A stretch of 64,000 bases of DNA from Macrophomina tecta (taxonomy: Eukaryota; Ascomycota; Dothideomycetes; Botryosphaeriales; Botryosphaeriaceae), in NCBI GenBank assembly GCA_024180945.1, contig JAKSGN010000038.1:248001-312000 (forward strand), given 5' to 3'. The notes beneath the pieces were generated by a model that had not been told where the DNA came from, did not search any database, and saw nothing but the letters and a program-made list of their open reading frames with translations. The position numbers and the translations under genes were made by a program. Of this stretch, positions 37,001 through 49,509 are shown in pieces; positions within the stretch are counted from its first letter, which is position 1, and each line of letters begins with the position of its first letter.

Positions 37001-39466
37001 TTCTAGTAAACGCTTACCCGCTAGCTTAGAGTAAAGTATAAGCTTTCGACTATAGCACATCCTTAAATAAATAAACAGACGAAACGAACGAATTAGATAC
37101 TAGAATAGTATCTACGCTACTACCTTAATTACGTATAAGATAATTAGGTCGAGCTATTATTGCTTATATAGTTTATATATAATAGCTCGAAAGCGTTAGC
37201 TATATAAAAGTCCCCGTTCTATGCTAACTATAATTACAAGCCTATAGCCTATAAAGAGCCTATACTAAGCAAGTCCCTAGCCTAAAAAGAAATTTTTAAA
37301 GTAAACTAGCTAAAGGTACTCTACGAATAATTATACCTAGACCTCGAATTCGTAGCCCTATAAATAGGTAAATACTATAATAGACGGCACTAGGAGGCAC
37401 TAAAGCTAAAAGAAAGAAATAAAGTTTACCTCCTTAGAAAAAATATTAAGACAAAATAGCTAAACAATAAATTAAACTTTAAGAAAATCGGACCATTCAA
37501 AATTAAAGAATAAATTAAAAAGGTTAATTTCTGCCTTAGATTATCTAATACTATATGGATATACTCTATATTTTACGTCTTACTTCTTAAACCAGTACTA
37601 GAAAACGCTACACCATTACGCTAAACGGAAGAAATACTACCAGAAAATCTAAATGCTAATAAAAATATAGACTAGGATATAGAATAAGTCCTAGACAGCG
37701 GCTATATTAACGGTTAGTTCTAATACCTCTTTAAATAGAAAGGAGACTAGGACAATACCTAAGAACTACTAAAACTATATGACTATTAAGAACTTATTAA
37801 TAAGTTCTATTGCCGAAACCTAGATCGACTAATACCGCCGACTCGTCGTATATGAAGAACCCGAAATTAAAATTAATAAATAAAAATAACCGTGCCTAAT
37901 TAACTAAACCGGAACCCTCAGGAGGCGTAGAACCTAAACTAACGCTAGAAGACCTAATAGACTAGGGCGACCCTATAACGTTATTAGCTAAGGTATCGCT
38001 ATATAAACGCTTTAGCGATCGTTCCTCCTTAGTATTTTTAGGGTTAACTAGACCCTCCGCCTCGTGGGTAGCCTCTAGGCGATCTAATTTCTTAAGATTT
38101 TTAATAGACTATACCTTCTTAATTAATATTAAGCTACTATAACGCTATAATAGAACCTTCTACTTACGGAAACGTTCTAAGCGAGACGAGGTAGTACGTA
38201 GCTCGAACGTTAGCTTAGAGATAGTATCTAAAGCCTCTATCTTATTAGCGGTTACCTTCGTAATAGCACGCTCGAGACGAATAACTAGGAAAAAAGAGTT
38301 AGAACTAGTTAGAAAAAGACGGGGAAAATTTATAATTACTCTTCTCCACGCTACTAGTATCGTAGTAGATATTACTATAATAAGTATACTCTCTATAGTG
38401 TAAATATCCCAAAGTAATATAATATACTACGGGCTTACTCTTCTCCTCTAATAAAAGACACTGAGCGTAAGGAATCGGTATATTAAGGTCTAAAAGTATA
38501 TATAAAGAATTAATCTTCGTACTAAGAAACTTACGCTTAATATACTACTTATCGCGCTTACGTTTAGAAGGCATTATAGGAAAGACTTATAAGGAAAAGA
38601 AATAAAATGATAAAAGAAGCCTAAGATATAGATAAATAAATAAATCTTTAGGCCGAAGATTCTTAAGAGGGGGAATAGTATTATAAACCCTAGAATATAA
38701 GGGCTTTATAACCCTATGGGTAGAAAGCCCGTACGGGAAAAGACACCATAAGGGCTAGAAATTTATAAGAATAATAGAGCCGCACTACTAGTATGCCCGC
38801 ACGGGAAAACTAGCCTTAAGGAAAGATGGCGCGTACGGGCCTAGATAAGGCAGTAATAGAAGCCCGCACGAAAATAACGCCTACGCGGTATAGTAAGACT
38901 ACGGAAATACCGACTAGGTTAAACTTTCGTAGGGAAAGAATGCCTATAAGAAAGAAATTACGAATTTCGAAAACCGGCTTTAGGCTAAGAGAAACGAATA
39001 GAATAAAGTTAAATAACTTATATAGTCTAAGAAACGATAGTTTAGCGATAGAATACTCCCTTAATCGATATAGAAGTCGGATTCTAGGAAATAGATATTA
39101 GCGCCTAAGTTACGTATAGTCTACCTAATCTACTTATAGATTAGAAGCCTTAGTAAAGATTTAACCCTTAGAATAATCTAACTCTACGACTAATCTAATA
39201 GTCGTCTTAATCTATAGATTATTATAGCTTTTCTAGAGTATATAGATATACTCTTTAGATAGTACTTTAATCTTTATAGTTAACTTAAAGTTCTAATATA
39301 ACCCTATTAGAGGTAATAAGCCTAACGCGTATCGCGCACTAATATATTTCGTAATTACTACTATTATTCTAATCCTTTACCCTTCTCTTATTTTTTAAGA
39401 TAAACCCTTTAGCTACCTAACCCTACTAGGTGATTCTAAAGCCTAATAGAAGAGGCTACTATTATA
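31075..39466 (+). mobile_element. Gypsy A2: second chromodomain Ty3/Gypsy element, inside Copia 2
   Basis: The 8.4-kb element has 788-bp LTRs (31075-31862 and 38679-39466) and target duplication TAAAT at 31070-31074 and 39467-39471. A polypurine tract (AAGAGGGGGAA) precedes the 3' LTR. Across stops it reads a protease-end block, reverse transcriptase (IPFGLTN about 35315; AYLDNILIY about 35395), RNase H, integrase (about 36500-37400) and a chromodomain (about 37665-37770) whose residues fit DxDIExVLDSGYINGxFxYL then FKxKGDxDNT, where x marks TAG/TAA in place of Trp/Gln. The same family as Gypsy A1. No frame is intact; a 91-codon frame in the 3' LTR is chance. Confidence 0.94.
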
Positions 39467-42400
39467 TAAATACTATATTACTACTAATAGTAAAGATATT
39501 ATTTTTATTTTTATAGTTACTTTAAAAGAATAAGAAGAGCTTCTTAGTTTTTACTAAGTAGCTAAGAAGCCTTTAGAAGAGCTTAAGATAATAAAAAAAT
39601 AAATTAGTAAAGTAAAATAATAGTATAAAATAAACGTATATAATATCTATTCTTATACTAATAGCTATAAATTACGCTAAACTAATTCTACTTTAATAAA
39701 TATAAATATCTTATATACTTATATACGTACCTTAGTTTACTTAAAGTACTTTATCTAAAGAAAGTAATATTAAAAAAAAGTAATTTTTACTAATACTATA
39801 TTAAGTAATAAGACTAGAGATATATAATTTTTAAAAGAGCTATAAAAGCTTCTACTCTTAGTTTTTTATAATATATAAGACTAGAAACTATTATACTTCT
39901 TCTAGAATTTTTATTTTATAGTATTTAAGTAGGTCTTCTTAGAAAGTATTTATAAAAGATTTATCTTATCTATAATATACTATAATAACGTTATCTATAA
40001 AGAAGAAGATAAATAGATAATTATTTAAATATAAATAAAATATATTAGATATTTAAGTTAAACTAAGCTCTTCTAAGAATTTATAGAAGTATTATTACTA
40101 GAGAGCTAGTAACTTCTTAAGACTATAAAGTATTTAAAGTAAATAAAAAATTTAGTCTTATTTAAGCTTTAGTTCTTCTAGAGATTAATAGTATATCTTT
40201 TTCTTAAATAGAACGTAAGGAAATATATTTATAACGTTATACTAGTATATTTCTAAGTTAAAAGTGTAGATAATAGTAATTAGAGCTTAGAAAATCTAAA
40301 AGATAAAAGTAGCTATATAAGTATCTTACTAAATAGCTTAAAGATCTTCTCTTATATAGATATATACTTTAATCTTAGTAAGTTAGCTATATTTATTAAG
40401 CTTATACTTAAATATCTAGATAAGTAAAATAATATTCTTATTAAGGCTTTTTATTTTACTAAATACTACCATCTTCTATACCCCTTTATTCTAAAGTTTT
40501 TAGAGTTCTATTTAAATTACCTCTAGTAGATAGGTTTTTATTAGGTAGTTAAAAATATTCTTATAGAAATAAGGTTTAGGTAGTAGTTAATCTTAGTAAA
40601 TATATAGTAAGTCTATAGATAATACTTATACTTTTATTAGAATAGATTCCTAGAAAGATATAAAAAAAGATATAAATAGTATTTAGTAACTAAATATATT
40701 ATTATAAATTAATATAATATATATATCTTTACGTAAGTTACGAGTCCTTAATCTATAGATAATTAGATTTAGATTAATATCTACTATAATATTATATTCT
40801 CTTAGAATACGGTTTTCTCTAGTAGTACCTAGATTAGATAAATTATTATATTAAACTAATATAAGCTAGCTAAGTCTTTATAATTCTTAATTTTATTAAT
40901 CTTTATCTTCTAAGCCTTAAGAGGCTAAGCCTTAAAAGACTTATTATTAGACTAGAGTAAATTAATCTAATAATACGTTATCTAAAGAATCTAGTATTTA
41001 TTTACTATAAATTAAGCCTACTTATAGGTTACTTTTTATATACTATTTATATACTAGGCTTTTATTAGTTAATTCTAAAGAATTTAGTAGATAATTTAGT
41101 TATATTTCTTATACTTAGATATCTAAATAACTATCTTAAGTCTCTAGAGTTTCTTAAGTTAATTAAATTAGAGCTAGTAATAGCTTATTACTAAGATTAA
41201 AGAAGATCTTAGAATTTTAATCTAAGAGAATAATATTTTTCTTATAAAGTATAATATAAAAAATAACTATCTCTTACTCTTAATTTTATTTTTACTATTA
41301 TAGAGCGAGTATCTTTTTTAGATTCTCTAGAGAGAACTTACTAGATTTATTAAAGATAACGTCTTTTAAGCGTACTACTCGGTTCTTTAAAGAATACTAG
41401 ATTTTATAAATATTAGTAGAGTTATATCTAACTATTTAATAAGAATATACTTATCTAGCTTATTACTATATAAAATATTCTTAAGTAGTAAGTAGGCTTT
41501 ATAGCTATAAATTTAAAGATATATTACTTTTAGCTTCTTATTATAAATATACTTAAATAGTATTTTCTAATAGTAGCACTTTATTAGGGTTTTATTATAG
41601 ATATAGACTACTATTTTAATAATTTTAGGCTATAGATACTTAGATAGATTAGTACTAACCCGTAAAAATCTTACTTTAATAATAATTAAGTACTTTAAAT
41701 ACTCTAATATACTATTTTACTAAGAAATATATAGAGTTAATATCTTATAGATAACTTCTTACTACTTAAGATACTACTTAAAAGCTTATATAAGTAATAC
41801 TTCTCTATCTAATCTAAGAAAGGCTATTAATTTACTAAATCTTATCTTAATTATTTAAATAATATTAAGAAGATACTAAGTATACTTATTCTTAGTTATA
41901 TAAATAACCGTAAAAGTAAATTTAGTAGAAGCGTATTTAAGATATATAATCTATTAGTAGCTATTATTAGCTTATATTATATATATTAAGTTAAATAAGA
42001 CTTAAAAGAATACTTCTTCTAATAATTTCTTTAGTTATATAGATCGAGAGATCTACTAGTATACCTTAGTACGAGCGTATATATTATAGTAATTAGATAG
42101 CTACTAATTAGTAATTATAGCTTTTTATACTACTTATAGTAAGGCTTAAATAGCTCTTTAGCCTATATATATAAAGATTTTATACTATTATATAGCTAGT
42201 AATGAGTAATTAGTAACGTTTAATATTATAGCTAGTAGATTATCTACTTTCTTATATTCTATAAAGAAGTAGTTTTAAGTGGAGATTAAATAGACTATAA
42301 TAAAGTTCTCTAAGTAGAGATATATATATTCTATATTTAACTTAATTTTCTTTTCTCTTATCTTAGTAATAGAGACGAGGTTTATTATAAATAAGAGTAC

Positions 42401-44250
42401 GTAGGCCCTTATAATTAGTAGTATATACTAGTACCTTACTAAATAACTTAATCTTAACTATAGAGTTTTCTAATATAATGTAGTTATCTAGCCCTACATT
42501 TCTTATTTTAGTATAGCGATTCTTTATATACTAATTATAGATATAGTATATTATACTAGTATTAGTAATCTATAAGAGATTAAGCATTATAGGCCTTAAA
42601 ATACGTTATATATTAAATAATAAGGTAACTATAGCTAGAAAAGATAATATTTTCTTATCTTCTTTATCTAGTTTTAGTTCTTATTTCTTTTAAGGAGCGT
42701 TGTTCTACTTCTTCTAGCTTTAGCTATAATTTTAGCTATTTTTAAACTATTTAATAGAGTGTTTAACTCTTCTCTTAATCTATAGATTCTCGAGTACCTT
42801 ATTAATCTTATCTTAAATCTTTTAGTTTAGTATCTAATCTACTAGTCTAGTATCTAAATTATAATATCTATATTTATCGTAGAAGTAATTCTCGCTATAT
42901 AAGTAGATAGATAGCTCTCTTTTCTACTTCTTATTTCTTAGTAAAGCGGTAAAGGCTACTTTAGTAGCCTTTAAATTCTTAGCTATATTTTAGCGTAAGT
43001 AGTTTCGGTAGTTAATAATTATTTTATAAAGTAATCTATTAAGCTTATTATACTAAAGCTTAATTTTATAGGCTAAGACCTAGTAGATATTAAGAGGGGT
43101 AAGCGCCTTAAAAAAGATAATTTTTTCTTAATTATCTATAATCTCTAGAAGTTTAAGCTCTTCTGTCTTAAATAGAGTCTCTTTCTATTATAAGAGCTAT
43201 TTATTAATATTTTAACTACTTAAAGGCTTCTTAAGCTAGCGAAGCTTATTAATAATAAGCTTTTCTTAAGTTTCCCTTATTAGCTAGAGCCACGCCTTAA
43301 GTACTATAAGTTAAAAATAGAGGTATAAATCGCCCTTAAACTTCTTTAGAATTAGAAGTAGTAATAGGTTTACTAAGTTCTTAATAATTATTAATAGATT
43401 ATTAATTTCTTTTTTTAGCTTTTTTTATTTAGCTAGATCTCTTTTATAAGCCCTAATTTATATTTTATAGCGCTCTTAGGCTCTTTATTAGTTTAGATTA
43501 AAGACTAATAGCTCTAGAATCTTAGCTAGCTCACTTAGTTAAAAAGACTTTAATAGCTTTAATAGGTTAATATAGTCGAATATCTCGTATTTCTTAGCTC
43601 GTAATTAAATAATAAAGTACTATTTATCCTAATTATTAGCTATCTTTAAGACAACGATAGGTTTAGAAGATATTATAGTATAGTATTATATTACGTCGTA
43701 TTATATGCTAAAGAAGGCATAGGTAAGTTACTAAAATAAATAGTAGATATAAGGCTAATAAATAAGCCATTTACTTAAAAGTATTACTTTAAGATAGTAG
43801 AAAAGTACTATGCTTTAGATAATAAAAAAGATATATTATAGAAGGCAACTAAAGTTCTCTATTATAAAATATATATAGTAAAAGAATACTAAGAATAAAT
43901 ATCTAGATACTACGAAATGCTCGGAATAGTATAATAAGATACTAGAAAGAATAGCTTAGAATACGAAAGATACTAAAGATATATCTAGGCTTATAACTAT
44001 TAAAATAAATAGTATAATAGCTTAATTATTAATAAAAGAATTAATTAGAATAAGTAGTATATCTAGTAGAGAAAGGCCGTACGGGCTTTTTTTATATCTA
44101 TTCTACCTACTAGGGTAAAATAGATATATAACTTACTTATCTACTAAGATAAGTATATAACGAGTATAGAATATAACTAAATTTAAAATACTACTAAATT
44201 AAATATTTTAATAACTTAGTAAAAGCTATATATATATAATTAATCTAATA

Positions 44251-47200
44251 TTACTACTATATTTTTAAACTATTATATTATTTTTTTTTAATTTTTATAG
44301 GATTATCTTTTCTAATAGAAGTTAAATAGTTTTTATTTCTTAGCCTTTTCTATTAGATCCTAGCTAATACTCTTTATTATATTTCTAGTAAGGGTTTAAT
44401 ATATATAAGATAGACCTATTATTTTTAATATTATATATACCTAAATATCTCTCTTAAGATTATTTAGATATCTATAAGAGGTTTTAGAGCTACTAATTAT
44501 TTTTATAAAGTCTTATTCTTAGTCTTATATTTTCTCTATGTAGTCTTTTATAATAAGTATTATATCTAATCTTTAGAAATACTTAACTCGGTAAAGCTTA
44601 CTTCGCTTAAAGTACTATATTTTACTAAAAAGATAGTATTTTATATACTATAATTTTAGTTTTATCTTAGGCCTTTTTTAAGATTACTATTAATACTACT
44701 ATTACTAGACCTTACACTATTATTACTTAAGTCTATAGTACTAGAATTATTTCTACTAGAGTTAGAAATATTATTTCACTTAATAGAACTTATTTCTATA
44801 ATAGAATTATATTTTACTAAAAAGACTTTATCTTCTATATTATAGTTCTAGTTCTAACTTATACTACTATTAGAGTTATTTATATAGCTACTACTATTAG
44901 GGCTTATACTAGCTACTTTTTAATTTATAATAGATAGAAGTCGCTATAAAATATTTATTAATTTATTTTTTATATATAAACTAAATTTTTATAAAATATT
45001 ATTAATTTTTTTTTAAAATATAATTTTATCTTCTTTACTAAAGTCGAAGATAGGTTTCTATATTTAAATCTAGAATATACCTAGAATAATATTATACCCG
45101 GGAATATATTAAATATTAAGAAAAATCTACTTTTAATAGTTCTTAATTTAGAGAATTATTTTCTTTATTTTTATCTTTACCTAGTCTTCTCTATAGACTA
45201 AGCTTTTTTTATTAAATTTACTAAGTAGATATAGCTCTTTCTTCTTTTAATATAAAATCTTATATTATTCTATAAACTTATTATATATAAAGTTTCTACT
45301 TAATTATATATTAATTAGTATTAAGATAGAATATTTATTAAGTATTTTTTTTATCTTAAATTATCTTTAAAGATTTAGTCTAGTAAGAATTTCTATATTT
45401 AATATACGTAATACTATATAAAGAGACCTAGACTATAGCTTCTAAATTAATTTTAATACTATAGAGCTATCTAGTTTTTTAGCTTTAGATAGCTATAGAC
45501 TTTACTATATATATAGTCTTTCTATTTATTAACTTAGAGGTATATTTATTTCTAGTTAGTCTATTTATTAGCGTTTAGTTTTTTTTACTAGTAAATCTTA
45601 TTCTTTTATATCTAGTATTAAAAGATTAGTATATTAAGTTTCGTACCTAGTATCTACTAGAGTATATAGTTCTATATAGTTATTATACTATACTAATAAA
45701 GAATCTTTACTAATTCTTAAAGAAAATTATAGTCTACTTATTATTAAGTAGTTATTCTTTAATAATAAAGTATTATAAGTATAGTTTTTTTATAATAATA
45801 AGTTTATACTTCTTTCTATCTTATTTAATTTAGGTTTTCTAGAGGGTTTCTTAGTACTATATTTATAGTATTATAAGGGTTAATTCTCTTTTATAAAAAA
45901 TCTATATTATTTAAATAAGTTAACCGTTCTTATTTATTATTTTTATACTAATTCTATACTTAGCTATAAGGTGCTTAAGTTTTAAAAGAATTATAAAATC
46001 TAATATAGCTTCTACTTTACTATTTATTAAGTTATATAGTTCTCTAGTCTTACTATTTACGAGCTTTTTATCTAAGAAAAAGCTATTAATAATATTATTA
46101 GTCTTAATAACTTCTTTATTTTTAGTTACTATACTAAATTATTAAGGTTTATAGAAGTACTATTCTAATATATCTTTACTACTTTAGTATATCTAGTAGT
46201 TATTATTATAGTAGGCTATTTAGTATAGTATATTATAATTATCTTAGTAGAATATAACTAATACTTCGCGCTAAGTATTTAAGGTCTACTTTTTATCTTT
46301 CTTATTATAAGGGTTCTATAGGTACTTAGAAGAGAAGTACTTATTACTACTATAAATAATATAGAGTTAATTTTTATAATACTACTTCTACTTATTTATT
46401 TAGTTTAGATTAGATTCTTTAGGCTTTTTATTATTATTTTAACTATTATTATTACCCTTCTTAAAATTCTATTAATTAGCTATATTAATGGCTATAGTAT
46501 CTTTATCTTTAAGAATTATTCTTTTATAGTAAGGCTTTAAAATATTAGCTTATTAAGAATCTATTTTCTATTTATATATATAATTATTAATCTAAAATAT
46601 AAGATCTACTATCTTCTAGAAGATAAATAAATATTTATAAATAATTATATTCTTTTTAACTTCTTTCTTTAGACCTTTATAGAAGAGGTTATAAAAAGTT
46701 TTATCTAACTATTTAAAATAGACTATAAGCTATTAAAACTTAGTTACGTAAATAGCTATAGATTCTAGTTATTTAATAGTTATAATATTATTAGAGGCTT
46801 TATAAATTTTATCTTAATTATTAAAAGTAGTTCTAAGGTTATTTATAAATTCTATATAAATACTAAAGATTTCTTTAGCCTTTTTCTATTTTTTTTTAAG
46901 AGAGTATTTATTAGCTAAATAGTTATAAAGATATAGTTTTATTTATATCTCTATTATTTCTCTAAGATAGATTAATACAAAGAGTACTTTCTTAGTATTA
47001 CTATTAAATTACACTTAATTAAACTAGAGGTAGCGTTATATCTAAAGTAGAAAAATTAAAGCTTCTTTTTATTCTTATTAAACTTCTTAGATATTGCTAT
47101 TTTAATCTTAGTAGTGCTTCGCTTTATCATATACTTAAATAGTTAAGCATTTTAAGTCTTTAGTTTTTTAATAAGCTATAAGAACTTAGCTTTAGTAGGC

Positions 47201-47724
47201 TTTATTTACTATATAAACTAAGCTAGTTTTTAGATATTTTAAATATAGCTCTCTACTAGGTTAATCTCTATATAAAATCCTAGTACTATTACTATTTTCT
47301 AAACTTATTAGGGGGTAATATCTTATTTAATAAGATTTAATTTTAGAGCCTTTCTCTTCTTATAAGAATAGTAGTTAAAGTATAATAAGCGGGCCTTTAA
47401 CTCTAAGAATTTAAATACTAAAGAGAGAGAAAATCTATTAAAAAAGTTTCTTTAAGTAGATATAAAAAGAGAGTAAAAGTAAGTTAAATATATAATAAGA
47501 CTAAGTACTACGTATAAAGATTATATTACTAATAAAGTCTAAATTCTATTATTAAAGTTAACTATAAAGATTAAAGCTATCTTAAGAAGTATAGTTTATA
47601 TATAAATAGAAAAGTACATATAATCTAGTATTACTAAATATTATTGTAGCTATACTAGGCGACTATTACTCTATATAGCCTAGGCTCTTAAGGGTAATAT
47701 ATAGGTCTATAGAAAAAAGTTATA
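44251..47724 (-). mobile_element. Gypsy Z: 5' part of a family G element (5' LTR, gag, protease), RIP-inactivated
   Basis: The 5' LTR is 47381-47724, in minus sense. Going left, the leader CTTTAACTACTATTCTTATA is the same as the one following the LTR of Gypsy A1. Gag-like low-complexity coding remnants follow, then a protease-end block reading YNIILGIFxI (about 45065-45105). The reverse transcriptase is missing because Copia 2 cuts the element at 44250. It is very heavily mutated, with TA-rich sequence throughout. The gag assignment rests on position rather than motifs. Confidence 0.65.
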
Positions 47725-48681
47725 TACTAAGCTATATAATTTAATCTTTTTAAGTAAAATTTTTTTTAAGGCTCTTCTACTTTCTTTCTATACTTTTATA
47801 AAGACTATATTATAATATTATACTCTTTTTAATCTCTAAGTATATTTATTTCTAGTCTAGCTTATCTACTAGAAAAATTAGTATAAGATAAAGAAAAAAA
47901 AAAGTAAAAAATATATAGTCTAAGTTATTTATTTTAGTAATATTATATTTCTTTTAATAAGTCTTTAGGTAAGCTATATAAATCTTAAAATTATTTACTA
48001 ATATTATATATTTAGATTTATACTTTAGATAATTAGTATAAGAAATTATCTCTATTTTATTTAATAAGATATTGCGAAGCTATTATTTATAAAATAAAGT
48101 AAAATATTATTACTTAAAAAAAATATAAAGCGATCTTAAAATTATTAGAATAAAAATATTTTAAAGTTATCGCGAAAGACTTATAAAAAAGAAAAATAAA
48201 AATAGTAACTTAAAAAAATATAAAAAATATAAAAAAATCTTTAAACTAAAAATTCTTAAAAAGAGAAATAGTATTATAATATAATCTCTATAATAGAGAT
48301 AAGAAAAATTAGAAAAAAAAAATTAAAAAAAATTAAATAAAAGAAAATATTATATAACTATAAGTATATAACTAATCTATCTAATCTATCTATTACCTAT
48401 TAGAGCTAGAGTAATATAGGACTACTATTATCTATAAAAACTATAGTAATAGATAATTATACTAGATTATATATACTTCTTAGATAGCTTTAATCTTTAT
48501 AGTTAACTTTAATAATAGAATTTAGACTCTATTAGTAATATAGTCTTTATATATAGTACTTATTTTATTATATATTTAACTTACTATTACTCTCTTTTTA
48601 TATCTATTTAAGAAAACTCTTTAATAGATTTTCTTTCTCTTTAGTATTTAGATTCTTAGAGGTAGAGGCTTACTTATTATA
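47725..48681 (+). mobile_element. Gypsy Y: 3' end of a family G element with 3' LTR
   Basis: The 3' LTR is 48367-48681 and the interior piece 47725-48366, in plus sense. The interior aligns in reverse complement with 58048-58600. Its right end abuts the interior of Gypsy W at CTAAG, so Y probably inserted into W. The left end is lost at the Gypsy Z LTR. Strongly RIP-mutated. Confidence 0.6.
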
Positions 48682-49318
48682 CTAAGCTAGTTTTTAGATA
48701 TTCTAAATTTAATTCTTTACTAGGTCGATCTCTATCTAAGATTCTAGTACTATTACTATTTTTTAAACTTATTAGAAGGTAATATCTTATTTAATAAAAC
48801 TTAATTTTAGAGCTTTTCTTTTCTTATAAAGATAGTAATTAAAGTATAATAAATAGGCCTCTATCTTTAAGAATTAAATACTAAAGAAAAAGAAAATCTA
48901 TTAAAGAATTTTCTTAAGTAGATATAAGAAAAGAATAAAAATAAGTTAAATATATAATAAGACTAAGTACTATATATAAAGGCTATATTACTAATAATAT
49001 ATTAAATTATTATTAAAGTTAACTATAAAGGTTAAAGCTATCTAAAAAGTATAGTTTATATAGTAGAAAAGTTTTATATAATCTAAATACTTAGTAGGGG
49101 CGTTACGCTTAATAGCGTATACTTCTTTAAGTGTAGTATTATAATTAAGTAGTTTTAGCTTAGTAAGCTTCTTATACTTAGAAAGTCTTAGCGATCTAAG
49201 CGGGTAGGTCTAACTAATTACGAGGTTACGTAACCTCGGACCTTTTTTATCCCGAGTTCGATCGTTCCGGCGGGGCTGACCCCTAACTTCTTCGACCTGT
49301 GGAGGCTGCGCCGTAACA
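48682..49318 (-). mobile_element. Gypsy W: 5' LTR and leader of a family G element, edge of gene island 2
   Basis: The 474-bp 5' LTR is 48845-49318; the leader 48682-48844 runs left and is truncated by Gypsy Y. The LTR is homologous to the solo LTR at 8633-9092 in opposite orientation. The outer ~120 bp (49200-49318) are free of RIP and nearly identical to the island 1 copy, while the inner part is strongly mutated. An 18-bp perfect palindrome, CGAGGTTACGTAACCTCG (49221-49238), is present here but not in the island 1 copy. Host DNA starts at 49319. Confidence 0.8.
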
Positions 49319-49509
49319 ACACTTGGGCATCCTTAAGTCCACGGTTACTCTCCGCTTTCAATTGGTAGAGGACCTATAGTCTGCAGGATATGTTCAAATA
49401 CTAACATACCGTCAGCAGCACACCAAGTAGGTTTGCCCGTTGCTGCATAGTGCTCGATTTCGAAGAAGTGGTTGTATTTACATTGGGGTAGGTTTAATGT
49501 CCCCGACCT
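49319..49509. other. 3' flank of prpF, start of gene island 2
   Basis: GC-balanced non-RIP sequence between the LTR end and the prpF stop codon. It probably contains the prpF 3' untranslated region. No clear polyadenylation signal was recognised. Confidence 0.5.

Larger units (their letters stand above)
29413..44250 (-). mobile_element. Copia 2: Ty1/Copia element on the minus strand, split by two later insertions
   Basis: The 5' LTR is 43998-44250 and the 3' LTR 29413-29665, each 253 bp and homologous to Copia 1. Interior pieces are 29666-30263, 30873-31074 and 39467-43997. Removing the solo LTR (30264-30872), Gypsy A2 (31075-39466) and their duplicated bases leaves about 5.83 kb, essentially the length of Copia 1. 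The pieces align in order with Copia 1 (the break at 31074/39467 corresponds to about 17155, the one at 30263/30873 to about 17350). Reverse transcriptase and protease blocks recur on the minus strand. Flanks TTATC and TTACT do not form a clean duplication. Heavily RIP-mutated. Confidence 0.92.

Noticed and set aside
38826..39101. 91-codon frame in the AT-rich block
   Set aside because: It lies wholly inside the 3' LTR of Gypsy A2 and is not conserved in the other LTRs.
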